A DNA stretch of 8,722 nucleotides from a bacterium (GTDB lineage: Bacteria > UBP14 > UBA6098 > B30-G16), in contig QNEG01000047.1 in assembly GCA_003645115.1 (NCBI GenBank), forward strand, positions 1 through 8,722, given 5' to 3'. The notes below the pieces were generated by a model that saw only the letters and a program-made list of their open reading frames with translations, did not search any database and was not told the DNA's origin. Positions 1 through 5,984 of this stretch are shown one piece after another. Every line of letters starts with the position of its first letter. The first letter of the stretch is position 1. Made by a program: the position numbers and the translations under genes.

Positions 1-1251
1 CTCTATATCGGTAACCAGCGAGGACATTGGACCACCTATCCAGTGAGATACATAACCACCCTCGCTGCTGTTGAAATGCATTACACCGAATCTAACCCTG
101 TCATAAATTTCCTGGACAAAACCGTGAGGCTCTTCAGGACCGACTATTTTTTTCGGTGCCTTCCACTGATAATTATAGGAACTACCAGTATTACATCCGG
201 AGCGTTTGTATGCGTATAAATATTGGTCGTAATGGTTAACAAATCTCCATCTGCAACCATCATCACACCAATAGTATTTGTAATAGTTTCTATCCTGTGC
301 GGGGTCTTCCCATATTAGTGTCTTTCTGCCGGAGAACTGTCTGGATGCACATTTTCCACCCACCAATACCTGTCTTGCAATATCTATTCTTCTCGACATC
401 ATCCAGTTAAGGAAATTACCGGAGAATCTCTGATTTGCCGGGTCGGCTGTCCCGTTCCAGGTAGTAGTTACCTCGAAACGATTTTCACCCAAATAGTAAT
501 GACTATCCGGATCGGCATAGCCGTAATATCTCATATCTGGTATATAACTGCCATAATCGTATTGAGTGGGGTTAGAAGAATTCTGGTCGATATATGCGGG
601 GTAATTCATCGAACCGGAGTTATCCATAATAATCAGCACATTGGGTGGGACAGTTTCGGATAAAAACGGCGGGACTGCACAGGGCATTTCCACATCGGCA
701 CCTGGTCCCGGTGGTTCCTCAGAATGACAGGCACTATTATACCAACTACATCCATACGCAATACAATCAGATTCATTGTTAATCGCCTCGCAGCTGGGCG
801 CTTCCGAGTGGCAAGCGCCATTCCACCAGTAGCAACCAAATGAATTGCAACTCCCCTCGTTGATTAATTCCTCACAGCTTGCAGCATCAGAATGGCAAGC
901 ATCGTTATACCAGTAGCAAGGATTAGCTTCGCAGGCAGTTTGCGTGGTGTAATTTTCGCATTTTAATGGTTCGTCGTGGCAACTTCCACTCCACCAATAA
1001 CATCCATATCGTTCACAATCATCTTGATTATCTGGTTGAGAGCAACTGGGCGGGTATGTATGGCAACTGTTATTCCACCAGTAGCAACCATTTCGCTCGC
1101 ACTGATTCTGGTTGTTATACCAAAAACACCATCGCCATCGCTGGGCAAGAACAATTGTAGGCGCGAGGATAACAAGCAATAATAAAACCAATGCGGTAAT
1201 AGTCAGGATATTTCCCAGCCATCCATTTCCAACTTCTCTTAATCTTTTCAT
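1..1251 (-). CDS. pilY1: PilY1-like type IV pilus tip adhesin, N-terminal part (3' end outside window)
   Basis: 417 codons are open from ATG at 1251 to the left edge with no stop, so the gene is partial. The N-terminus has a basic stretch (KRLR), a hydrophobic core and an Ala-type cleavage site near residue 36 (VLA/Q), so the protein is exported. Residues 43-182 are five tandem 28-residue Cys/Trp repeats. A von Willebrand A domain follows: NVLIIMDNSGSM at 204-215 carries the DxSxS MIDAS metal site, and FSGNFLNWMMSRRIDIARQVLVGG is spread over the stretch typical of PilY1 (roughly residues 276-298). PilY1 proteins sit at the pilus tip, promote assembly and adhesion, and usually end in a beta-propeller, which is not in view here. 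The minor pilins fimT-pilV-pilW-pilX lie just upstream, the usual order for pilY1. A strong AGGAGG lies 5 nt before the ATG. The Cys-rich module ahead of the vWA domain is unusual. Any other exported vWA adhesin is the main alternative, but context favours PilY1. Confidence 0.87.
   Translation of the reverse strand, partial: MKRLREVGNGWLGNILTITALVLLLLVILAPTIVLAQRWRWCFWYNNQNQCERNGCYWWNNSCHTYPPSCSQPDNQDDCERYGCYWWSGSCHDEPLKCENYTTQTACEANPCYWYNDACHSDAASCEELINEGSCNSFGCYWWNGACHSEAPSCEAINNESDCIAYGCSWYNSACHSEEPPGPGADVEMPCAVPPFLSETVPPNVLIIMDNSGSMNYPAYIDQNSSNPTQYDYGSYIPDMRYYGYADPDSHYYLGENRFEVTTTWNGTADPANQRFSGNFLNWMMSRRIDIARQVLVGGKCASRQFSGRKTLIWEDPAQDRNYYKYYWCDDGCRWRFVNHYDQYLYAYKRSGCNTGSSYNYQWKAPKKIVGPEEPHGFVQEIYDRVRFGVMHFNSSEGGYVSHWIGGPMSSLVTDIE
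706..1125 (-). repeat. five tandem 84-bp coding repeats (28-residue Cys/Trp module) in pilY1
   Basis: Residues 43-182 of the PilY1-like protein divide exactly into five 28-residue units with no indels. The consensus is eight variable residues, then Cys-x4-Cys-x6-Cys-His-x5-Cys, with GCYWWN-type sequence in the middle (GCYWWNNSCH, GCYWWSGSCH, PCYWYNDACH, GCYWWNGACH, GCSWYNSACH). The fifth unit lacks the final Cys and runs into a PPGPG linker. At DNA level the units have drifted, although units 1 and 4 still share an 18-nt identical stretch (820-837 and 1072-1089). This points to old duplications kept by selection on the Cys/Trp pattern. The spacing suggests small disulfide-bonded modules. The GCxW-CH pattern loosely recalls PSI-type cysteine-rich modules, but I cannot assign a named family. 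Confidence 0.9.
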
Positions 1252-1256
1252 ATTAT

Positions 1257-1262
1257 CCTCCT
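1257..1262 (-). promoter_or_regulatory. strong Shine-Dalgarno of pilY1
   Basis: AGGAGG on the minus strand lies 5 nt before ATG 1249-1251. It fixes the pilY1 start and shows that pilY1 has its own ribosome entry rather than relying on coupling to the distant pilX. Confidence 0.85.
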
Positions 1263-1320
1263 ATGTTAAAATAATTGTCGTCCACATCGAAATTTTTGCC
1301 GTTCACTCAAAAAAATTAAA

Positions 1321-1382
1321 TTTTCTAACGAAGTCAACGCTTTTTCTAACGAAGACAACGCTTTTTTACTACGATGGCAACC
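1321..1382. repeat. phased 21-bp direct repeat, two near-perfect copies plus one degenerate
   Basis: On the plus strand TTTTCTAACGAAGTCAACGC (1321-1340) recurs at 1342-1361 with a single T-to-A change. A degenerate third copy follows (TTTTTTACTACGATGGCAAC, 1363-1382). The shared CAAC tetranucleotide falls at 1335, 1356 and 1378, a spacing of 21 and 22 bp, or two helical turns. Read on the minus strand, the copies lie about 70-130 bp upstream of the pilY1 ATG and include a TTGACT hexamer resembling a -35 box. A direct-repeat operator or activator site for pilY1 is plausible. No convincing -10 box lies 16-18 bp from the TTGACT. Confidence 0.55.
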
Positions 1383-1415
1383 TAATTGTTCTCGCTTTAT
1401 TTCAATCGCTCTGAA

Positions 1416-1437
1416 CAATCCCGACCAGTCGGGATTG
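1416..1437. repeat. perfect palindrome, 10-bp stem, 2-nt loop
   Basis: CAATCCCGAC (1416-1425) pairs with GTCGGGATTG (1428-1437) around the dinucleotide CA. Its 18-nt core (1418-1435) equals the reverse complement of the core of the palindrome at 1659-1676, so the two belong to one repeat family. It is the palindrome closest to pilY1. Confidence 0.8.
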
Positions 1438-1488
1438 CCCTATAGCAAATGTGCGCCTTGCCCTATAGCAAGGGGCATCAGCCCCTTG
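1435..1488. repeat. 14-nt direct repeat overlapping alternative hairpins
   Basis: TTGCCCTATAGCAA occurs at 1435-1448 and again at 1458-1471. The second copy extends into a hairpin CCTTGC (1456-1461)/GCAAGG (1468-1473). That hairpin competes with a stronger one, CAAGGGGC (1469-1476)/GCCCCTTG (1481-1488), which has an ATCA loop. The two are mutually exclusive because they share 1469-1473. A short direct repeat CGCAAGGAAA follows at 1503-1512 and 1520-1529. Confidence 0.6.
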
Positions 1489-1530
1489 TTCACTACTATA
1501 TACGCAAGGAAAATGTTTTCGCAAGGAAAT

Positions 1531-1649
1531 GAACCCCCTAAACTGCTCCGTTGCACTACCGACCCCCTAATTCACTCCGCTTACGCTCCGTGAATTTTGT
1601 CCCCCTTATTAAGGGGGACAGATGCCGACACTTCGGCATCAGGGGGTTC
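1531..1649. repeat. nested inverted repeats with GAACCCCCT outer arms
   Basis: Outer arms GAACCCCCT (1531-1539) and AGGGGGTTC (1641-1649) enclose three inner hairpins: AATTCAC (1569-1575)/GTGAATT (1590-1596); TGTCCCCCTT (1598-1607)/AAGGGGGACA (1611-1620) with a 3-nt loop; and GATGCCGA (1621-1628)/TCGGCATC (1633-1640) with loop CACT. The last two abut and are closed by the outer arm on one side, giving a multibranched layout. No T-run follows on either strand, so a plain terminator is unlikely. It looks like a REP- or MITE-like non-coding repeat. Confidence 0.7.
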
Positions 1650-1655
1650 CCTTTT

Positions 1656-1679
1656 CCCATCCCGACTGGTCGGGATGGG
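1656..1679. repeat. perfect palindrome, 11-bp stem, 2-nt loop
   Basis: CCCATCCCGAC (1656-1666) pairs with GTCGGGATGGG (1669-1679) around TG. The inner 18 nt is the inverted copy of the palindrome core at 1418-1435, and a related GC-rich version lies at 1723-1740. This is the strongest stem in the array. Confidence 0.8.
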
Positions 1680-1700
1680 TTGCATCGTTTCGACCTCAAA

Positions 1701-1795
1701 CGAGCGGTTGAAATCGCTCGCTGTCCCGCCTGGGCGGGATTCAAACCGTTTTAAGACGGTTTCATTTGTCCCAGCGATGCATTTCAATGCGTCGT
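1701..1795. repeat. four consecutive short hairpins with G-T mismatches
   Basis: Four stem-loops follow one another: 1701-1709/1712-1720 (CGAGCGGTT arm), 1723-1730/1733-1740 (TCCCGCC/GGCGGGA), 1743-1751/1754-1762 (AAACCGT/ACGGTTT), and 1774-1783/1786-1795 (GCGATGCATT arm). The departures from perfect pairing are G1707-T1714, G1723-T1740, T1750-G1755, T1778-G1791 and G1774-T1795, all G-T as written on the plus strand (two are terminal pairs). Such pairs are tolerated in plus-strand RNA but would be A-C in a minus-strand transcript. Arm sequences differ between hairpins, so this is a series of distinct palindromes rather than copies of one. Confidence 0.65.
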
Positions 1796-1853
1796 GCTCC
1801 ATATCTCAAAGAACTCAAAAATTACCTATTTTGCAGGAGTAATGGTTTCGATC

Positions 1854-2336
1854 TTATCTTACACTTATTCCCACAATTTTTCTGTATGTAGTTTCGATAA
1901 CAGCTTGTTCCTGGGCAGTGCCTTTAGCTTCAGATTCTATTCTGTAATATATTGCTGTTCCCCCGGATGAAATACCTGTTCCCACGCCTTCATATCCTGT
2001 TCCTCCGAATACTATATTAGCTCCACTGACCGTTCCTGTAAATATTTGTTCGATAATCAATTGAACAGTTCTCCCATCGACATTAATTGGACTAGTGCTG
2101 GGTGTAGTCCCTGCTTTTGCTGCATCCTCGATATTTAGCATAGCAACTTCCACACCCGATTCTGAAGCCTCGAAAATGGATAAGTATCTTCGCGAACTAC
2201 CGGAAACTCCCGAACCTCGAACCAATAGCTTGAGCACCATTCCAGCGATTATCATCATAAACAATAATATCATAATAACAGTGACCATCGCAATTCCAGA
2301 GCGGGTTTTTATATATGTCGATTTTATCGTTCTCAT
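1854..2336 (-). CDS. pilX: PilX-like type IV pilus minor pilin
   Basis: 160 residues. The N-terminus is a short basic leader ending KTRSG, then IAMVTVIMILLFMMIIAGMV, one hydrophobic helix. This matches the PilX N-terminal pattern (RG followed by a small/hydrophobic run). The usual Glu at mature position 5 is Thr, in keeping with PilX/GspK-type minor pilins. The stretch RRYLSIFEASESGVEVAM after the helix matches the PilX feature of a conserved (A/E)A(E/S)SG segment. Prepilin peptidase should cut after Gly14. PilX is thought to sit near the pilus tip with PilV, PilW, FimU/FimT and PilY1. The ATG lies 3 bp beyond the pilW stop with only a weak GAGAA upstream, so translation is probably coupled. 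The next gene downstream is pilY1, but only after an unusual 602-bp gap. The C-terminal half is poorly conserved and assigned by position. Confidence 0.82.
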   Translation of the reverse strand: MRTIKSTYIKTRSGIAMVTVIMILLFMMIIAGMVLKLLVRGSGVSGSSRRYLSIFEASESGVEVAMLNIEDAAKAGTTPSTSPINVDGRTVQLIIEQIFTGTVSGANIVFGGTGYEGVGTGISSGGTAIYYRIESEAKGTAQEQAVIETTYRKIVGISVR

Positions 2337-2339
2337 AGT

Positions 2340-3281
2340 TTATAAATTTCTCGGCTTGATTGTATTTTCCCATACGCTATATCTGAAATTCCTGCCCAGA
2401 TTTTCCACATCTATAGTTTGATTTCCTACTATTATTGTGTCTTGAGGGTATATATAATTTTCCTCTTCTCTGGTGGCAGTGACAATAGATAATCGAATTA
2501 GTTTAATATTATCCAGCAGTGATGGATTAGCGGTAACTGCAGATAAGTCGTTGTGCATTTCTCCGGCATCGATTTGACGATTTCCATTGCTGTCAATCCA
2601 AAAGGTAATCTGGAAATTGGCTACATCTGTCATAAACAATGATGTATCTCTCATAAGATTTCCATTACTAATGCTGTAATTAACGGACACCGGACCACCA
2701 CTGGGACCGACCACGAATACAAAATTGATAGCAGATTGAATTATATTGTCGAGTGTTAGTATGGTTGCGGGTTGCCCGGATGGTCCAATTGCGGCGGTAG
2801 TATCGGTTACGGTATAAACAGAAAATCCCACTTGACCCTTAGTAGGGGAGAGTATGGCGATATTATCATTTATGACGATATCCTGTTCTGCATCATTCCA
2901 TCTTCGAACAATGATTTGGTTGGTTCCCTCGACAGGTGATAGCATATACGACCACCTTCCAGGATTACCACTGCTCCCGAATGCCACCGATTGAAGTGTT
3001 AGGACATCGGAGCCATTCTCACCAGTATTATCCGAACTGGATATAGGTATCACATTGGTTGGAATACCGTATCCTGTCATAAATAGGTCCCATTTCAAGA
3101 AATGGACTCCCAGTTGAGTATCCGCTTGAGAAAGAGCTTGTCTTTCATAAGCCAATGAGCGAGCGAAAAATGTGGAGAATACATAGAATGTAGTGGTCAT
3201 CAGCAGACCAATCAGTATCATAGCCACTAAAATCTCGGATAATGTAATTCCCTCACGATTATGTTCTTTTATATTATTCAT
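2340..3281 (-). CDS. pilW: PilW-like type IV pilus minor pilin
   Basis: 313 residues. The class III leader ends NREG and is followed by ITLSEILVAMILIGLLMTTT; cleavage falls after Gly11, and Glu16 is the required +5 Glu. Then comes a hydrophobic helix and a long extracellular domain, with a QADTQLGVHFLKWDLFMTGYG segment typical of PilW (the conserved L..D...AGY/GYG region). Residues 230-241 (DSNGNRQIDAGE) fit a 12-residue EF-hand-like calcium loop, with acidic or amide side chains at positions 1, 3, 5 and 9, Ile at 8 and Glu at 12. The ATG overlaps the pilV stop by ATGA, and GGTGAG lies 3 nt before it. PilW is a tip-complex minor pilin needed for pilus initiation. Length and order within fimT-pilV-pilW-pilX support the call. 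Confidence 0.88.
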   Translation of the reverse strand: MNNIKEHNREGITLSEILVAMILIGLLMTTTFYVFSTFFARSLAYERQALSQADTQLGVHFLKWDLFMTGYGIPTNVIPISSSDNTGENGSDVLTLQSVAFGSSGNPGRWSYMLSPVEGTNQIIVRRWNDAEQDIVINDNIAILSPTKGQVGFSVYTVTDTTAAIGPSGQPATILTLDNIIQSAINFVFVVGPSGGPVSVNYSISNGNLMRDTSLFMTDVANFQITFWIDSNGNRQIDAGEMHNDLSAVTANPSLLDNIKLIRLSIVTATREEENYIYPQDTIIVGNQTIDVENLGRNFRYSVWENTIKPRNL

Positions 3282-3727
3282 CTGCTCACCGCTGCTTTAT
3301 ATGTTAAAAAATCCAATCGATGTGTAAAATCATCCACGGTGCTTTGCCAAGACACGATGATATTCACACTCTTTATTCCCGGTGATGGCAAATTGGTAGC
3401 AATATTCCAGGATACCACATAATCCTGTCCTTCGAAATCGACAGTATCCGAAAAATCTGGATTGATGATATCATCGAGATCGGTAGTGTCGCCATCGTCC
3501 ATAAGTATAGCATTTTCATAATCTATTGCCCTGAAATTTTCTGCATATTGTTCGGCAATCAACCTTGCCTGTGCGATATTTTTATTATGGATATTACTTT
3601 GGAGCATAAATACAGTAATGGGAACGATAGCCAGAATCCCCACTGCCAATATAGTAAATGCTACCATTACCTCCAACATAGAGAAGGCATCTCGAGATTT
3701 TATTTTATTGCCAATTGCCATTAGCAT
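3278..3727 (-). CDS. pilV: PilV-like type IV pilus minor pilin
   Basis: 149 residues. The leader is followed by FSMLEVMVAFTILAVGILAIV, the typical PilV/GspI helix, with Glu19 at mature position +5. The residue before the cleavage site is Ala14, not the usual Gly. A conserved AQARLIAEQYAENFRA segment (PilV: A...A...AE....) follows, and a short beta-rich domain ends the protein. The first ATG (3725-3727) has GAGG 10 nt upstream; a second ATG two codons later (3719-3721) is equally possible. It overlaps the end of fimT by about 20 bp and the pilW start by 4 bp, so the genes are surely cotranscribed. Role: minor pilin of the tip/initiation complex. A GspI-type pseudopilin is the alternative, but PilW, PilX and PilY1 nearby favour PilV. 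Confidence 0.85.
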   Translation of the reverse strand: MLMAIGNKIKSRDAFSMLEVMVAFTILAVGILAIVPITVFMLQSNIHNKNIAQARLIAEQYAENFRAIDYENAILMDDGDTTDLDDIINPDFSDTVDFEGQDYVVSWNIATNLPSPGIKSVNIIVSWQSTVDDFTHRLDFLTYKAAVSR

Positions 3728-4256
3728 ATCTCATCACCCTCGCTGTTCCTGTTCTTGTAACTAATACAGCTCTGGTTTCATTACCATCAGAAAAATAGAC
3801 TGTTCCCGTATTAGGGACACCTATCCTGGGCATAATAGTTAGTTCATTTCCGGGGAATGATACTCCATCGCTGGGAATCGAACCGCCCTGTGGTCCAGTA
3901 GCCGATAGCGGAATATCATCGCCCACACCGAATCTTATCGAGCGATGTAGAGTATCCCGTCGAAAATGAGTAAAATATCCGGTGCTATCCTCACAGACTA
4001 TCCACCATAATTGTGGCGTAGAATCCGGAAAACAGCGGATTATATGTGGTCGATTCTTCTCATAGGTTAACTGCCGAGCTAATGCTACATCCTGCTTGAA
4101 TGTAACCGCAGTATCGGTAACCAATAAGTGAGTTCCCATTCGACTCAATATAAACAAACTTCCGGCAGTAAGTATTCCAATGATAATCGTAACCACGAGA
4201 ACTTCCAATATGGTCAGTCCGGATTTCACCTGATATTTTATATGTTTTTTTTTCAT
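3705..4256 (-). CDS. fimT: FimT/FimU/GspH-like minor pilin
   Basis: 183 residues from ATG 4254-4256. The frame is open upstream to a TTG at 4322, but that version puts 22 odd residues before the leader. The ATG gives a proper basic leader (MKKKHIKYQVKSG), cleavage after Gly13, and LTILEVLVVTIIIGILTAGS with Glu18 at mature +5. The segment FKQDVALARQLTYEKNRP matches the FimT/GspH region (L...L..AR..A...), and the C-terminal YFSDGNETRAVLVTRTGTARV fits the GspH strand-rich domain ending in tGrvr-like sequence. The ribosome binding site is weak (GGGAAG immediately before the ATG); another ATG lies three codons upstream (4263-4265). FimU/FimT is the first minor pilin gene in the classical pil minor-pilin operon, which fits its place here. 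The gap to the protease stop is 66 bp, room for a promoter, but I see only an isolated TTGACA. Confidence 0.86.
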   Translation of the reverse strand: MKKKHIKYQVKSGLTILEVLVVTIIIGILTAGSLFILSRMGTHLLVTDTAVTFKQDVALARQLTYEKNRPHIIRCFPDSTPQLWWIVCEDSTGYFTHFRRDTLHRSIRFGVGDDIPLSATGPQGGSIPSDGVSFPGNELTIMPRIGVPNTGTVYFSDGNETRAVLVTRTGTARVMRYANGNWQ

Positions 4257-4322
4257 ACTTCCCATATATATTAATAATGAAAAATTTCCATATTTCAAGG
4301 GCAAAAATATAAAGTATGTCAA

Positions 4323-5984
4323 TTATTTTGCGATAAATATTTTGCCCATTTGAGATTTATTGCCTGTCTGTATGAAGTAAATATACACACCCGGCGACAC
4401 ACTTGTATTATTTTCATTGCGACAATCCCATTGAATTTCCAGATAATCGGGCAAGGATATATGTTCCCCATACTTCCATATTCGAGTCCCATCGGCAGTG
4501 AAAATACGAACATTTATATCGGTGGGGGTAATAATATCTATTGGAAATTTAACATACTCTCCTGTAGTTGGATTAGGAAATGGATGCCCAATCGTATTTT
4601 CCATAGTGAGTGGAATGGCTAAACTATCGGATGATTGAATATTTATAGTAATATCGGTGGGATAAGGAGCCGAATATATCAATGGAGAAAATACTATCGC
4701 TCTATATTGCCATCTGCCAGCCACTCCAGTGAATATATCGGGTGGAGCAATTTCGAATTCGCCCATCGGAGAAGATTCTGATATCTCGATTGTAATCACT
4801 CCCAGTCCAAATGAAACAAATTCTGAAGATGAAGAAATTCGAGCTAACACTCCATTTTCATCATCGCTGTATGGTAGCAAATAGAATTTCGTTGCCAGTG
4901 GTTTCAGCATGCATTCATCATAATAATCTGATTCCAGAGTTGTTATGGTATCGGATAGTGGTAATGGATACTCGGCGCCTTCTGCGAAGAATTCCGGTTG
5001 CCAATGCTGACCGGTGCGCATTCGCCAATAAGTAAAAGTTTCATATACCTCGTTCAGCGAAGTGCCCATTTCATCGAGGACAATATCGGTGGCATTCAGT
5101 GGGATTTCATATTCGCATACCTCCCAGATTCGTTTTATTATTTGCCCTGAAAAACGGGCTCCCGATGTAGAGAAAAATTCCTCCAGAAATATGGGGAACA
5201 TAACCGCTCCATACTCGAGCACTGTCCCAGCCTCGATTACGAATAGTGGATTTTCGGGATATTCCTGAAATTCTTTCAAATACAGATAATAATCGTTCAC
5301 TTGGTCGAAACAAAACTCCTCGTTGAAAACAGCGGTAGCTTCCATCCACCATATAAAATTAGAATAATTGGTCGAATTTGGGAATCGATATGCGAATTGC
5401 ACGGTATGAAAGAATTCGTGAGCGCAGGTGACTTTGAGTGGAGCATAAGGGTCATCGGGATAATTCTCCAATCTGGTCATATCGGATTGGATTTTTATAT
5501 ATGCGGTAGCTTTGGTGGAAATCGAATCCGATGCGGAATCTCGTGGTTCTGTCATACCGTATAGACCGGGACCCATATATATGAAATATACATCGACTTT
5601 TTCATCTCCGCCGTAATCTGCAGTGTCGGGCAACCATAATGTATCGGGTAATGGCTCACGATAACCCAACGAATCGATTAAGATATACCAACTATATTCC
5701 AGATATTCCCCTGCTCGCTCTATATAATCTGGTATGCCATTGGAATCGGTGTCTTCAGGATAAATTTTGTCCACTCCAGTGGTATCATACCATAACTTAA
5801 AATGAGAGGTGGAAAGTGAAAATGGCAATTCCGGCGATGTGATAGATTTTCCTCTGCGAATGAAATTTTGTATTGCCTGACCGGTTCCACATTTTCCTGC
5901 ATTAGTCGCAAATACAACAGTAGTAAGTGAAAATAGGAGTATGGATAATACTGTTTTATGGTGTTTCCTCAATTTCAACCTCAT
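4323..5984 (-). CDS. exported HExxH zinc metalloprotease, MXAN_6640-like, with C-terminal FlgD/T9SS-type domain
   Basis: 553 residues from ATG 5982-5984. The open frame extends 29 codons upstream inside the preceding gene, but this ATG is followed at once by a signal peptide (MRLKLRKHHK, hydrophobic core, VFA cleavage near residue 26). Next comes a DTDSNGIPD acidic loop (about 78-86), as in MXAN_6640-type putative metalloproteases. HEFFH at 189-193 (nt 5406-5420) is the zinc motif with catalytic Glu190; Glu215 in WWMEATAVF, 22 residues after the second His, is the likely third ligand. Residues of about 465-553 start HPFPNPTTG and end GVYIYFIQTGNKSQMGKIFIAK-like (nt 4323 onward): a FlgD-like/type IX secretion sorting-like domain. 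Substrate unknown. It overlaps the diguanylate cyclase by 29 bp and precedes the pilin genes, so it may act on the pilus adhesin or cell surface. Family and zinc ligands are recognised from motifs; the role in piliation is inference. Confidence 0.82.
   Translation of the reverse strand: MRLKLRKHHKTVLSILLFSLTTVVFATNAGKCGTGQAIQNFIRRGKSITSPELPFSLSTSHFKLWYDTTGVDKIYPEDTDSNGIPDYIERAGEYLEYSWYILIDSLGYREPLPDTLWLPDTADYGGDEKVDVYFIYMGPGLYGMTEPRDSASDSISTKATAYIKIQSDMTRLENYPDDPYAPLKVTCAHEFFHTVQFAYRFPNSTNYSNFIWWMEATAVFNEEFCFDQVNDYYLYLKEFQEYPENPLFVIEAGTVLEYGAVMFPIFLEEFFSTSGARFSGQIIKRIWEVCEYEIPLNATDIVLDEMGTSLNEVYETFTYWRMRTGQHWQPEFFAEGAEYPLPLSDTITTLESDYYDECMLKPLATKFYLLPYSDDENGVLARISSSSEFVSFGLGVITIEISESSPMGEFEIAPPDIFTGVAGRWQYRAIVFSPLIYSAPYPTDITINIQSSDSLAIPLTMENTIGHPFPNPTTGEYVKFPIDIITPTDINVRIFTADGTRIWKYGEHISLPDYLEIQWDCRNENNTSVSPGVYIYFIQTGNKSQMGKIFIAK

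Larger units (their letters stand above)
1252..1853. other. 602-bp gene-free gap between pilX and pilY1
   Basis: The other pilin genes here overlap or nearly touch, so this gap stands out. From right to left it holds about 58 bp of nondescript sequence (1796-1853), a dense array of palindromes (about 1416-1795), then an AT-rich leader with phased 21-bp repeats (1321-1382) and the pilY1 ribosome binding site. The short open frames that can be read through it on both strands are built from palindrome arms and have no ribosome binding site, so I do not call a gene. None of the hairpins is followed by a convincing T-run on the minus strand, so no canonical intrinsic terminator is assigned. Confidence 0.8.

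Noticed and set aside
963..1414. Plus- and minus-strand open frames of 64-100 residues over the 5' part of pilY1
   Set aside because: They lie antisense to or out of frame with the PilY1 reading frame, which has a signal peptide, a strong ribosome binding site and a periodic Cys pattern.
1416..1640. Palindromes at 1416-1437, 1469-1488 and 1598-1620 as intrinsic terminators of pilX
   Set aside because: Stems are GC-rich but none is followed by a T-run on the minus strand, so the canonical terminator form is absent.
1321..1795. CRISPR array
   Set aside because: The repeats are not a single conserved unit with regular unique spacers; the 21-bp repeats are contiguous and the palindromes differ from one another.
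1551..1842. Short open frames on both strands (67-81 residues) in the pilX-pilY1 gap
   Set aside because: They are translations of palindrome arms, overlap each other on both strands, lack ribosome binding sites and have no recognisable domain.
4317..4322. Perfect TTGACA (-35-like) on the minus strand just after the protease stop, possible fimT promoter
   Set aside because: No TATAAT-like hexamer lies 16-18 bp downstream (CTTGAA region). An alternative TTGAAA-N16-TATTAA would start transcription almost at the fimT ATG. Too weak to call.
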